Shown here: in pieces, positions 16,782 through 25,886 of the stretch
How positions within the stretch are numbered: the stretch's first letter is position 1
How the letters are laid out: each line of letters starts with the position of its first letter
Source: CAXBBB01 sp963815505
Lineage (GTDB): Bacteria > Bacteroidota > Rhodothermia > Rhodothermales > BA12
DNA: 64,000 bases
Direction: 5' to 3'
NCBI GenBank assembly: GCA_963815505.1
Contig: CAWFGU010000027.1
Span: forward strand, 109,671 to 173,670
Position numbers and translations under genes: made by a program
Notes under the pieces: model-generated
The model's input: only the letters and a program-made list of their open reading frames with translations
Databases searched by the model: none
What the model was told of the DNA's origin: nothing

Positions 16782-17855
16782 ATGTTTACTTCTTCTCCAA
16801 TCCGCGTCGGCATCCTGGGTGCGACCGGTGCTGTCGGCCAGCAGTTCGTACGCCTGCTCGACGGCCATCCGTGGTTCGTCGTGACGGCTCTCGCCGCTTC
16901 GCCTCGTTCGGCAGGTAAGCCGTACCGAGAGGCGGCCAACTGGCTCCACGGTGAGCCGATTCCCGACGCCGTCGCTGAACTGATCGTCCAGCCGACCGAG
17001 CCGAACCTCGATTGCGACCTCGTCTTCTCCGGGTTGGATGCGTCGGTCGCTGGCGAGGTCGAAGCTGCCTTCGCGTCGGCGGGTTACGCCGTCGTCTCGA
17101 ACGCCCGCAACCACCGCATGGAGGCCGACGTGCCGCTGCTGATTCCCGAAGTCAATCCCGACCACCTCGGCCTGGTCGAGCGTCAGACGTTCGGCGGCGG
17201 ATTCATCGTGACCAACCCGAACTGCTCGACGGTCGGATTGGTGAGCGTGCTGGCTCCGCTGCACCACAAATGGGGCGTCGAGGCGGTTCAGGTGACGACG
17301 TTGCAGGCGCTTTCGGGGGCAGGATATCCGGGCGTTGCCTCACTGGATGCGCTGGGCAACGTCGTGCCCCACATCGGCGGCGAAGAGGACAAACTGGCGA
17401 CCGAGCCGCTCAAGCTGCTGGGGTCCGTCGGCGCGAGCGGCATCGTAAACGCTTCGTTCGTCGTGTCGGCGCAGTGCACCCGCGTGCCGGTCATGGAAGG
17501 CCACACGCTCTGCGTCAGCGTGCGGCTGACCGGAGACCCGTCGGCCGACGAGGTTGCCGACGCGCTCCGAACGGCCCCGAATCCGCTGGACGGCTTGGAC
17601 CTGCCGACGGCGCCCGAAAAGTTCGTCGAAGTGCTCGCCGATCCGGCGCACCCACAGCCTCGGCTCCACGTGCAGCGGGGTGGCGGCATGACGACGACGG
17701 TGGGGCGCATCCAGCCGTGTCCTAACTTCGGCGTTCAGTTCGTGGCGCTCGTTCACAACACGATTCGAGGCGCAGCGGGCGGCGCTATTCTCAACGCCGA
17801 ACTGCTCGCCTCGCGCGGAACGCTGGGAGCTCGCCACGCCGCCCGCACCTCCTAA
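16782..17855 (+). CDS. asd: Aspartate-semialdehyde dehydrogenase, archaeal/fungal-type
   Basis: A 357-residue enzyme that reduces aspartyl-4-phosphate to the semialdehyde with NADPH, the step that leads to homoserine and lysine. Visible signs are the nucleotide loop VGILGATGAVGQQFVRLL, the catalytic Cys148 in VTNPNCSTVGL, QALSGAGYPGV, HTLCVSVRL and the terminal GAAGGAILNAELL. The sequence pattern and length are those of the archaeal-like ASADH branch. N-acetylglutamyl-phosphate reductase (ArgC) is the main alternative fold match, but NPNCSTVGL with SGAGYPGV fits ASADH better. It lies downstream of metX on the same strand, so the pathway to homoserine and methionine is clustered here. Confidence 0.92.
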   Translation: MFTSSPIRVGILGATGAVGQQFVRLLDGHPWFVVTALAASPRSAGKPYREAANWLHGEPIPDAVAELIVQPTEPNLDCDLVFSGLDASVAGEVEAAFASAGYAVVSNARNHRMEADVPLLIPEVNPDHLGLVERQTFGGGFIVTNPNCSTVGLVSVLAPLHHKWGVEAVQVTTLQALSGAGYPGVASLDALGNVVPHIGGEEDKLATEPLKLLGSVGASGIVNASFVVSAQCTRVPVMEGHTLCVSVRLTGDPSADEVADALRTAPNPLDGLDLPTAPEKFVEVLADPAHPQPRLHVQRGGGMTTTVGRIQPCPNFGVQFVALVHNTIRGAAGGAILNAELLASRGTLGARHAARTS

Positions 17856-17865
17856 CGTCACGCCT

Positions 17866-18384
17866 ATGTCCCCTACGATCCGCCCCGCACGGCCCGCCGA
17901 TCTGGACGCGCTGGCGCAGATGTGGTCGGCGTTCATGCGCGAGCAAGCGTCGCTGGACGAGCGAGCGACTCCGTCGGGCGACGCCGACGAACGGGGGAGA
18001 ACGACGCTTCGGGATGCGATTGATTCCTCATCTGCCGTCGTATTGGTGGCCGAGTCGAAGGACGAGCTGGCGGGTTTCGTGGCCGGGCACGCGTCGGCAC
18101 CGTCGCCCGTCTATGCCGGAAACGTCGAGGCTCAGCTAACCGAGTTGTACGTCGTCCCCAAGCACCGGCGGGCCGGGCTTGCCGGACGGCTGATGGATGC
18201 AGCGGTCGAGTGGGCACGGAGCGAGGGATTGAGCCGGGTGCGGTTCGACGTGCTGGCAGCCAACGCTGCATCGCGGGCCGTTTGGGAGGGGCGCGGCGTG
18301 GAGCCGATCAGCGTGACGTACGCCGTCGAGTTGGAGTCTGCACCCAGCAGAGCGAAGCGCGCGCCGATGGGATTTCAGGTATAA
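17866..18384 (+). CDS. GNAT family N-acetyltransferase
   Basis: A 172-residue acetyltransferase. Motif A, the acetyl-CoA pyrophosphate loop, reads LTELYVVPKHRRAGLAGRLMDAAVEWA (about residues 90-115), with the RRAGLAG core in place of Q/R-x-x-G-x-G/A. The C-terminal VRFDVLAANAASRAVWEGRG is the usual motif B region. The substrate is unknown. It starts 11 bp after aspartate-semialdehyde dehydrogenase and ends 71 bp before the methyltransferase, so it may belong to the same transcript. Confidence 0.88.
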   Translation: MSPTIRPARPADLDALAQMWSAFMREQASLDERATPSGDADERGRTTLRDAIDSSSAVVLVAESKDELAGFVAGHASAPSPVYAGNVEAQLTELYVVPKHRRAGLAGRLMDAAVEWARSEGLSRVRFDVLAANAASRAVWEGRGVEPISVTYAVELESAPSRAKRAPMGFQV

Positions 18385-18455
18385 TCGGCGCGTCGCCTTC
18401 ATTCTCAATCCGCCGTCGCCGCCGTTTCTTTGGTGCTCTGCCCGACGCCTGCCCG

Positions 18456-19211
18456 ATGCCTACGACCGCCACGCCCTACGACGCCCTCGCCGCCGGTTAT
18501 GACGTAGTGATGGAGCACGTCGACTATGCGTTCTGGGCCGACTACGTCCACGACCTGATTCAGCGCCACCAGCCTGGCGCGCGCGACGTGCTCGAGTTGG
18601 GGTGCGGGACCGGATCGCTGGCGCTCGAACTGCAGCCGATGGGCCCATACCGCTACGTCGGGACCGATAGGTCGCAGGCGATGATCCATGTCGCCGAGCG
18701 CAAGGCCGAACTACACGGCGTCGACGTGTCGTTTGCCGTCGCCGACTTCACCGCGTTCCAGACCGATGCGCTCGCCGACGCCGTCGTGCTGGTCTACGAC
18801 GGCCTCAACTACCTCGTCGATCCGGCTGACGTGCGCAGCCTGTTCGTGTCGGTCATGGGCGCGCTCAAACCCGGCGGCATCTTCGTGTTCGACGTGTCGA
18901 CGCCGACCAACAGCGCCAACAACGAGGCCGATTTCCAGGACGAGGGCGAAGCCGAAGGGTTCTCGTACGTCCGTACGAGCCTCTATGATCAAGACGCCCG
19001 GTTGCACACGACCGATTTCGAGTTGACGATTCTAGGTCAGACGTTCCACGAGACGCACGTCCAGCGCGCCTACACGCTTGACGAAGTGCGCAGTTTGTTG
19101 CCGAGCACGCTCGAAGAAGCCGCCGCGTACGACGGGTTTTCGGATGCCCAGGCCAGCGAAGCCAGCGAGCGCGTTCACATGGTCGTGCGTCGAGTGGTCC
19201 AGTCGGCGTAG
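18456..19211 (+). CDS. Class I SAM-dependent methyltransferase
   Basis: A 251-residue protein with the Rossmann-like methyltransferase fold. It starts YDALAAGYDVVMEHVDYAFWADYV, then motif I VLELGCGTGSLAL, motif II region VGTDRSQAMIHVAERKA and an Asp-containing motif (VAVADFTAF-like, near residue 95), and later LKPGGIFVFDVSTP. This pattern is typical of small-molecule methyltransferases of unknown substrate. ATG 18456 is used because the earlier frame overlaps the GNAT gene. It is followed 9 bp later by the FtsE-like ATPase gene. Confidence 0.88.
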   Translation: MPTTATPYDALAAGYDVVMEHVDYAFWADYVHDLIQRHQPGARDVLELGCGTGSLALELQPMGPYRYVGTDRSQAMIHVAERKAELHGVDVSFAVADFTAFQTDALADAVVLVYDGLNYLVDPADVRSLFVSVMGALKPGGIFVFDVSTPTNSANNEADFQDEGEAEGFSYVRTSLYDQDARLHTTDFELTILGQTFHETHVQRAYTLDEVRSLLPSTLEEAAAYDGFSDAQASEASERVHMVVRRVVQSA

Positions 19212-19220
19212 CTTCTGCAC

Positions 19221-19904
19221 ATGATCGATCTGCGCCACGTCACCGTCTCGTACCCCGTTCCCGGCGGCGGCAAGCGCGACGTGTTGAGTGACCTTTCGCT
19301 GTCGGTCCAGCGGGGCGAGCGTGTCAACCTGGTTGGGCCGACCGGCTGCGGCAAGAGTACGCTGCTCCGGCTCCTCTACCTCGACGTGATCCCGCAGAAG
19401 GGCACGATCCAGATCGGTGACTATAAGAGCGACACGATCCGCTCGCGTGAAGTGCCGTTCCTGCGGCGCAGCGTCGGTGTCATCTTTCAGGATTTTCAAT
19501 TGCTGCCCGACCGCAGCGTCTACGAAAACGTCGCGTTCGTGCTGCACGTGACGGGGAAGAGCGGCAAGCGGATCAAAACACGCGTACTCCACGCCTTGGC
19601 ACGCGTCGGGCTGAGCCACAAATGGCAGCGGATGCCGCACGAACTGTCGGGCGGCGAGCAGCAGCGCGTGGCCGTCGCGAGGGCCATCGTCGGCGAGCCG
19701 TGGGTGCTGCTGGCCGACGAGCCTACCGGAAACCTCGACCCGGCCGTGTCGGACGAGATCATGAAGCTGCTTCTGAGCCTGCACGAACAGGGCATGACAC
19801 TGGTGATGGCGACGCACGACTATCGGCTCGTCCAAAAGTACCCGACGCGCACGATGGGCTACCTGAGCGGCCAGTTCGTCGAAGTCGATCCGCATACGCT
19901 GTAG
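19221..19904 (+). CDS. ftsE: FtsE-like ABC transporter ATP-binding protein
   Basis: A 227-residue ABC ATPase: Walker A GPTGCGKSTLLRLL, Q-loop IFQDFQLLPDRSVYENVAF, signature LSGGEQQRVAVARA, Walker B WVLLADEPTGN and the H-loop MATHDY. The FQDFQLLPDRSVYENV and THDYRLV features are those of FtsE, which with FtsX regulates peptidoglycan hydrolases at division; macrolide/lipoprotein exporters (MacB/LolD) are the main alternative. FtsX is not adjacent in this window, which is common in Bacteroidota, where ftsE is often separate. It is 9 bp after the methyltransferase gene. Confidence 0.85.
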   Translation: MIDLRHVTVSYPVPGGGKRDVLSDLSLSVQRGERVNLVGPTGCGKSTLLRLLYLDVIPQKGTIQIGDYKSDTIRSREVPFLRRSVGVIFQDFQLLPDRSVYENVAFVLHVTGKSGKRIKTRVLHALARVGLSHKWQRMPHELSGGEQQRVAVARAIVGEPWVLLADEPTGNLDPAVSDEIMKLLLSLHEQGMTLVMATHDYRLVQKYPTRTMGYLSGQFVEVDPHTL

Positions 19905-20218
19905 CGGCTAAACTGCGCCTCTCACGGCCTCAGGGTAGCCGCAAGAACCGCCCTATCGCCACGCCCACATCATACAACGTAGCGCGAGTGAGGTAGGCGA
20001 TCCCGCCAAAGCGCTCGCCATACGTCCCATCGCTACGCCCGGGCGCTGTGTGATGCTCGCCAAGTCGATGCGTGTCTTGCGAGTGCTGGATCGTGAGCCG
20101 GTTGTGAACGAACCGCGACGGCGTCTATCTTTGCGGATCGTCTGCGCGGTACGCCGACGGGCAGCATGCTCGTCTTTTCCGTTCCGCGCATCTTTCCCAC
20201 GACACCCGACCCATACGC
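19905..20218. other. Intergenic region upstream of the AGCS symporter
   Basis: About 314 bp between the FtsE-like gene and the symporter gene. It contains no recognisable gene. A probable promoter lies within it at about 20101-20133. No riboswitch motif or terminator is evident. Confidence 0.5.
20101..20133 (+). promoter_or_regulatory. Possible Bacteroidota-type promoter for the AGCS symporter gene
   Basis: TATCTTTG at 20126-20133 matches the Bacteroidota minus-7 consensus TAnnTTTG exactly. A GTTG at 20101-20104 sits 21 bp upstream, within the usual spacing for the minus-33 TTG element. The implied transcript start is about 75 bp ahead of the ATG at 20219. The motif is short, so chance occurrence is possible. 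Confidence 0.4.
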
Positions 20219-22030
20219 ATGGATCTGTTCAGCTCCGTCATTGACAGCGTCAACGACATACTCAAATGGCCCCTCATCATCGGGCTGCTCGGAACAGGTC
20301 TCTTTCTGACGCTTCGGCTGGGTTTCGTTCAGTTTCGCCGCTTCGCACACGGCGTCGCCGTCACGACGGGCAAGTATGACGACCCGGATGAGCCGGGCGA
20401 CGTGTCGCACTTCCAGGCGCTCACGACGGCGCTCTCGGCGACGGTTGGCGTGGGCAACATCGCCGGAGTGGCAATGGCTGTCCACCTGGGAGGTCCGGGC
20501 GCGGTCTTTTGGATGTGGGTGACCGCGCTGCTCGGCATGGCGACCAAGTACTCCGAGGTCACGCTGGCGCAGCAGTACCGCGAAGTCGTGAAGCCCGACC
20601 TCGATGCCAAGGCGTGGGAGGGCAGCGTCTCGGGCGGGCCGATGTATTACATCGAGCGCGGACTGACCGAGCGCTTCGGGATAGGGTTTAAAGGGCTGTT
20701 TAAGGGCGTCGCGATCTTTTTCGCCGCCGCGCTCATGCTGACTTCGTTCATGACCGGAAACGCGGTCCAGGCCAACACCATCGCCACCCAGGTCGCCGAT
20801 ACGTTCGGGATCGCTCCGTGGATGACCGGCCTGACGACCGCGATCGTCGTGGGCATCGTGATCCTGGGCGGCATCGCTAGGATCGGCAAGGTGACCAGCA
20901 TCGTCGCCCCGATCATGGCGGCGATATACGTGGCCGGCGCGCTGGTGATTTTGGGTCTCAACATCGAAGCCGTCCCCTCGTCGTTTGCTCTCATCTTTAC
21001 CGAAGCGTTCAACCCGACGAGCGGCATCGCCGGAACGGGTGCTGGTCTCTTTCTACTCACGCTCACGTATGGTGTGCAGCGTGGCCTGTTCTCGAACGAA
21101 GCCGGACAGGGTAGCGCGCCCATCGCGCACTCGGCGGCCAAGACCGACGAACCGGTCAGCGAAGGCGTCGTGGCGCTGCTCGAGCCGTTCATCGACACCA
21201 TCATCATCTGCACGATCACGGCCCTCGTCATCATCTCGACTGGCGTGTTCAGCGAGCAAGTCGACACGACCTTCCGCCTGGGCGATAACAACGTAAGCTA
21301 CCTCGTCCAAGACGATTCGGGCACGTTTGCGCGCGAATCGAGCGATGGCACGTTCGTCGGCGCAGACCGCCCTGAGTCAATCCAGTACGTCGACGGACGC
21401 CCGATCGGCGAGGTCGGTTTGGGCTACCTCACCATCGGCGTCGACCAACCACTGTATGTCGACGAGGCCCAGCAGGTGCCGTTTACGGGCACGCTTCTTC
21501 CGCGCGCCAATGCGGCCGAGAGCGCCGATGGCACCCGCACCGACGTGCTCTACGGCGCGGGCTATCGCAACTCGGCTCCGCTGACGACACTGGCGTTCGA
21601 AAAGGGCCTCGACCCCATCGGGCTGGGCTGGCTCGGGCGCTACATCGTGCTGATCTCGGTCGTCCTCTTCGCCGTGTCGACCTCGATCTCGTGGAGCTAC
21701 TATGGCGACCGGTGCGCCAACTACATCTTCGGTGCGTGGGCCATCCTGCCCTTCAAGTTCGTGTTCGTGGTGATGCACTTCGTCGGCGCTACGCTGGCCG
21801 TGACGACCATCTGGGACTTGGGCGACGTGGCGCTCTCTCTGGTGACGCTGCCCAACGTGATCGCGCTGCTGTTGCTCTCGGGCGTGCTCGCCAAGCTGAC
21901 GACCAGCTACTTCGAGCGCCGTCCGTGGGAAGAAAACGCCGTCGTGCACCAGCGCGTCGTCGCCGAGAAAAAGGCGCAGAAGGACGCACGCAAGGGTGGA
22001 CCGGGAGCGGGCAACCCGCCGCGCGTCTAA
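20219..22030 (+). CDS. Sodium:amino acid (alanine/glycine) symporter, AGCS family, with large loop insertion
   Basis: A 603-residue membrane protein. The AGCS signature region near the N-terminus (ALTTALSATVGVGNIAGVAMAVHLGGPGAVFWMWV) is intact, as are TKYSEVTLAQQYRE, GGPMYYIERGL, FSNEAGQGSAPIAHSAAKT and SISWSYYGDRCANYIFG. The carrier imports alanine or glycine with sodium. Usual length is about 450-540 residues. Here a hydrophilic block of about 100 residues (roughly 345-465, from STGVFSEQVDTTFRLG to NSAPLTTLAFEKG) interrupts the segment that normally runs directly from the STGVW-like motif to the LTTxAF motif. The insertion has no family I recognise. It is separated from upp by only 4 bp. 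Confidence 0.92.
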   Translation: MDLFSSVIDSVNDILKWPLIIGLLGTGLFLTLRLGFVQFRRFAHGVAVTTGKYDDPDEPGDVSHFQALTTALSATVGVGNIAGVAMAVHLGGPGAVFWMWVTALLGMATKYSEVTLAQQYREVVKPDLDAKAWEGSVSGGPMYYIERGLTERFGIGFKGLFKGVAIFFAAALMLTSFMTGNAVQANTIATQVADTFGIAPWMTGLTTAIVVGIVILGGIARIGKVTSIVAPIMAAIYVAGALVILGLNIEAVPSSFALIFTEAFNPTSGIAGTGAGLFLLTLTYGVQRGLFSNEAGQGSAPIAHSAAKTDEPVSEGVVALLEPFIDTIIICTITALVIISTGVFSEQVDTTFRLGDNNVSYLVQDDSGTFARESSDGTFVGADRPESIQYVDGRPIGEVGLGYLTIGVDQPLYVDEAQQVPFTGTLLPRANAAESADGTRTDVLYGAGYRNSAPLTTLAFEKGLDPIGLGWLGRYIVLISVVLFAVSTSISWSYYGDRCANYIFGAWAILPFKFVFVVMHFVGATLAVTTIWDLGDVALSLVTLPNVIALLLLSGVLAKLTTSYFERRPWEENAVVHQRVVAEKKAQKDARKGGPGAGNPPRV

Positions 22031-22034
22031 TCCA

Positions 22035-22676
22035 ATGGTGGCAGATCTTCCCGACACTCTCGACCTCGTCCATCACGCCCTGCTGCGGCGCGAGATGACC
22101 ATCCTGCGCGATGTGACGACCGATCACGGCACGTTTCGCGCGTCTCTCATCCGTGCGTCGTCGCTGTTGGCGGCTCACGCCCTGCGCGACGTGCCGATGC
22201 GCGAGGTCGAGGTCGAAACACCGCTCGAACCGACCGTCGGCCATGCGTTCGAGCGCGAGGTCGTGCTCGTACCCGTCCTGCGTGCCGGTCTAGGGTTGAT
22301 GGACGGCTTCCTGTCGCTCCTGCCCGATGCGCGCGTTGGGCATGTGGGCGTGCAACGGGATCACGACTCGCACCTGCCGCGCGGCTACTACGAGCGCCTG
22401 CCGCCTGGCGTACCCGACGCTGCGACGTTCGTACTCGACCCGATGCTGGCAACGGGTGGAAGCGCCATCGCCGCGCTGACACGTCTGCGTGAGTTGGGAG
22501 CCCGGCACTTGTCGTTCGTCTGCCTCGTCGCCGCCCCCGAAGGCGTCCGGGCACTGGCTGATGCCCACCCCGACGTGCCCATCGTCACCGCTGCTCTCGA
22601 CCGCGAACTGGACGCCAGCGCCTACATCCGTCCAGGTCTGGGCGACGCGGGCGATCGCCTGTACGGCACGCGCTGA
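22035..22676 (+). CDS. upp: Uracil phosphoribosyltransferase
   Basis: A 213-residue enzyme that salvages uracil to UMP with PRPP. Visible signs are LVHHALLRREMTILRD, LVPVLRAGLGLMDG, GVQRDHDSHLPRGYYERLP, the PRPP-binding loop LDPMLATGGSAIAAL and the C-terminal YIRPGLGDAGDRLYGT. The usual DPMLATGGS core is complete. ATG 22035 lies 4 bp after the symporter stop; the longer frame would overlap it. The association with a sodium symporter resembles the uraA-upp logic, but this symporter is of the amino-acid type. Confidence 0.95.
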   Translation: MVADLPDTLDLVHHALLRREMTILRDVTTDHGTFRASLIRASSLLAAHALRDVPMREVEVETPLEPTVGHAFEREVVLVPVLRAGLGLMDGFLSLLPDARVGHVGVQRDHDSHLPRGYYERLPPGVPDAATFVLDPMLATGGSAIAALTRLRELGARHLSFVCLVAAPEGVRALADAHPDVPIVTAALDRELDASAYIRPGLGDAGDRLYGTR

Positions 22677-22713
22677 CACCACTGGTCGACTTCCCCTTTA
22701 CCACTTCCTGCCG

Positions 22714-24631
22714 ATGCGCCCCGCGCTGCTCCTGTTCCTTCTGGCTCTGACGCCCGCCGCTCGTGGGCAGGACGCGGCGCCCGCCAGCGCGGTGACCGTC
22801 ACCGTTCCCGCACTCGTGCTCGAAGGAGGAGAAGTACCCGTCGAAGTGCGCGGGCTACCGATGCATCCCGGTGGGACGGTTCGACTGGCCGACCGCGAAG
22901 TCCGCTTGGTCTACGACGCCGACGCCAACGTGCATCGCGCAACGGTCCAAGCCGACGCAACGGGCGACGTGGTCGTCGTCTCGAACGGTCAGACGATCGG
23001 ACAGACGCGCGCGCGCACGATTCCGGGCTGGTGGTCGATCTTGCCGCCGATCATCGCCATCGGCGTTGCGCTGCTCTTCAAGCGTGTCATCCCGGCGCTC
23101 TTCTTGGGCATCTGGGTCGGCGCGTGGATCGTGCACGGCGGACTGGTGACCGGCTTCTTCTGGGGGATGCTCGACGCGTTTCAGGTGTTCATCTTGGGCG
23201 CCCTGGCCGACGCTGATCATGCCTCAATCGTGCTCTTCTCGCTCATGATCGGCGGGATGGTCGGCATCATCAGCCGCAACGGCGGCACGTTCGGCATCGT
23301 CAACCACCTGGTCAAGTTCGCCTCGAACAGCCGCCGCGGGCCAGGTGGCGACGGCGATGCTCGGCATGGTCATCTTCTTCGACGACTACGCCAACACGCT
23401 CGTCGTCGGCAACACGATGCGGCCCGTCACCGATCGCCTGCGCATCTCGCGCGAGAAGCTGGCCTACCTCGTCGACTCGACGGCAGCGCCCATCGCCTGC
23501 CTCGCGTTCGTGACGACGTGGATCGGCTACGAAGTCGGCCTCATCGGCACGGCGACGAGCAAGATCGACGGACTGAACGAGGGCGCGTACAGCATCTTCC
23601 TCTCGTCGATTCCGTACAGCTTCTACCCGATTTTCTGCATCGTCTTTCTCTGCTTCATCGCCTTCAGCGGGCGCGACTTCGGGCCGATGCGCAAAGCCGA
23701 AATCCGCACGCGCACGACCGGAGCCGTCATGGACGACGACGCCATCGTCGACGCGTCGGCCGACAGCGAGGAACTGATGCCGGTCGAGGGCAAGCCGCAG
23801 CGGGCGTTCAACGCGCTGATTCCCGTCGCCGTGCTCGTGTTTGGCGTGTTGGCGGGGTTGTACTACACCGGACTGCAAGCGCTCGGCCCCGAAGGCGGCG
23901 GACTGCGCGAAATCATCGGCGAGGCGGACAGCTACAAATCGCTGCTCTGGGCGTCGCTGACGAGCGTGCTCGTGGCCGCCGTCTTATCGCTAGGCCAAAA
24001 GATCCTGACCATCGACGAGACCATCGACGCGTGGTACAACGGCATGAAGTCGATGCTGCTCGCCATGATCATCCTCGTCATGGCGTGGGCGCTGTCGGCC
24101 GTGACGGGAGCGCTGGGCACGGCGCAGTTCCTGACCGAGTTTCTCTCGGGCGCTCTGGTCCCCGGCATCGTGCCGACGCTCATCTTCCTGCTCGCCGCCG
24201 CGACGGCGTTCTCGACCGGTACGAGTTGGGGTACGATGGGCATCCTGATGCCGATCGTCGTCCCGCTGGCTTGGGGCGTGCTGCAAGCTGACGGACTCCA
24301 CACCGACGAAGAATACCTGCACATCGTCTATTCGACCGTATCGGCCGTACTGGCCGGAGCCGTCTGGGGCGATCACTGCTCACCGATTTCGGACACCACC
24401 ATTCTCTCGTCGATGGCGTCGGGATGCGATCACATCGCTCACGTGCGGACACAGCTTCCCTACGCGCTCACCGTCGGCGGCGTAGCCATCTTGATCGGGA
24501 CACTGCCGACCGGGTTTGGAGCGCCCTGGTGGATCTCGATGATCGTCGGTATCGTGATTCTGTTTCTCATCTCGCGCTACGTCGCTCAGCCCGTTCCGCT
24601 GTTCGAAGAGGAAGACGTTGCGGTCGTATGA
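22714..24631 (+). CDS. nhaC: Na+/H+ antiporter, NhaC family, with exported N-terminal domain (frameshifted)
   Basis: The first frame (ATG 22714) gives a signal peptide (LLLFLLALTPAARG), an Ig-like beta domain of about 85 residues, then membrane helices from WWSILPPIIAIGVALLF onward. At about 23338-23342 the coding frame changes; the second frame continues with ATAMLGMVIFFDDYANTLVVG and ends VPLFEEEDVAVV at 24631. Removing one base from the GGG run restores a protein of about 638 residues. The family core (FFDDYANTLVVGNTMRP, FSTGTSWGTMGI, WGDHCSPISDTTILSS) is intact. An exported domain on an NhaC transporter is unusual. The stop overlaps the next start as ATGA. Confidence 0.85.
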
Positions 24632-25264
24632 CGATTGGGGAGATCACCGGACTGCTCGATTTTCTGCGGCGATGCGAGCGGCTCAAAAGCACGCTGCGCA
24701 GCGGTTACACGGCGGATGGTAGGCAGGAGAGCGTCGCCGACCACACGTGGCGGTTGTGCCTGATGGCGATGCTGTTCGCCGAGCGCTTTCCCGACATCGA
24801 CACGCTGCGACTGGTTCAGATGCTGGTCGTCCACGACCTAGGCGAGGCGACCTAGGCGAGGCCGTCGGCGGTGACATCCCCGCGCCCGAGCAGACCGACG
24901 CGCCGGACAAAGCAGGCGACGAGCGCCGCGATTTTCTGTCGCTACTCGAACCGCTTCCCTCGCATCAACGCACGCACCTGACCGAACTGTGGGACGAGTA
25001 CGAAAGCCGCCGCCACGCCGACGGCGCGGCTCGCCAAAGCCGCTCGACAAGCTCGAAACACTGCTCCGGCACACCCAGGGCGATAACCCGCCGGGCTTCG
25101 ACTACGCCTTCAACCTCACCTACGGCGCGGTCTACACGCAGCACGATCCGACGATTGCCGCGATCCGCTCCGAAATCGACGCCGAGACGCGCTCGTCGGT
25201 CTCGCGAGGCAGGATCAGCGTGATCTGCGCAGGGGATAGGCACCACGCCTCACCGGACGCGTAG
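24628..25264 (+). pseudogene. HD-domain hydrolase (YfbR/HDDC2-like), broken by tandem duplication and frameshifts
   Basis: The start is coupled to nhaC by ATGA. Residues 1-75 are a normal HD fold: RLKSTLRSGYTADGRQESVADHTWRLCLMAML and LRLVQMLVVHDLGEA, with HT and HD metal-ligand motifs. A 14-bp tandem duplication (CGACCTAGGCGAGG, at 24834-24847 and again 24848-24861) then creates a TAG and shifts the frame. Two further single-base insertions (about 25006-25015 and 25042) would be needed to read through YESRR, then ARLAKA, then LDKLETLLRHTQGD and FDYAFNLTYGAVYT. Relatives are 5'-nucleotidases or deoxynucleotidases. As given, no full-length product can be made. Confidence 0.8.
24834..24861 (+). 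repeat. 14-bp tandem duplication inside the HD hydrolase gene
   Basis: Two perfect adjacent copies of CGACCTAGGCGAGG. Deleting one copy restores HDLGEAVGGDIPAPEQ, the sequence expected for the family. This lesion is longer than the single-base changes elsewhere in the window. Confidence 0.9.
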
Positions 25265-25292
25265 TTTGCGTTCACCACAAGCCCAACCTGCT

Positions 25293-25886
25293 ATGATGCG
25301 CCGCCTCGTTCTCGCCACCGCCTGTCTGCTCGTGCTGAGCAGTTGCTCCCAGATCAACCAGTTTCGCGCGCTCCAAAACGTCGACTTCGCCATCGACGGC
25401 GTGCAACAGGCCAACTTGGCGGGTGTCAACCTGAGCAGCATCCAGAACTCGAGCGACGTGCGTCCGATGGATCTGCTCCGGCTCGGGCAGGCGGCCAGCA
25501 GCGGATCGCTTCCGCTCTCGTTCGACCTGATGCTTGGAGCCGACAACCCCACATCCAACGGGACGGCGCAGATGCTCGAGCTCGACTGGACGCTCTTCTT
25601 GCAAGACCGTGAAACCGTTTCGGGCGTGTTCAACCGCAGCGTCACACTTCCGGCTGGGCAGCGCTCGGTCGTGCCGATCAGTATCCAACTCGACCTGGTC
25701 CCGTTCTTCGGAAACAACGTCGGCGAACTGCTCAACATCGCGACGGCTCTGGCCGGGCAGCAGACGCCCGGAGCCAGCGCGATCCGCCTGGTCGCCACGC
25801 CGACGATCCAGACACCCATCGGGCCGATCCGCTATCCAAACCCGATCACGATCGTCAGCACGTCCGTCGGAGGATCGGGCCGGTGA
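25293..25886 (+). CDS. Lipoprotein with LEA type 2-like domain
   Basis: A 197-residue predicted lipoprotein: MMRRLVLATACLLVLSSCSQ with lipobox LSSC (Cys at about 18). The mature part reads LQNVDFAIDGVQQANLAGVNL, LPLSFDLMLGADNPTSNGTAQMLEL and ends in a TPTIQTPIGPIRYPNPI strand, a pattern that recalls LEA type 2 (WHy) beta-sandwich proteins. The assignment is by shape and is not certain. Two ATGs are adjacent (25293, 25296). Its end overlaps the GTG start of cmk by 4 bp, so it may be translated with cmk. Confidence 0.75.
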   Translation: MMRRLVLATACLLVLSSCSQINQFRALQNVDFAIDGVQQANLAGVNLSSIQNSSDVRPMDLLRLGQAASSGSLPLSFDLMLGADNPTSNGTAQMLELDWTLFLQDRETVSGVFNRSVTLPAGQRSVVPISIQLDLVPFFGNNVGELLNIATALAGQQTPGASAIRLVATPTIQTPIGPIRYPNPITIVSTSVGGSGR

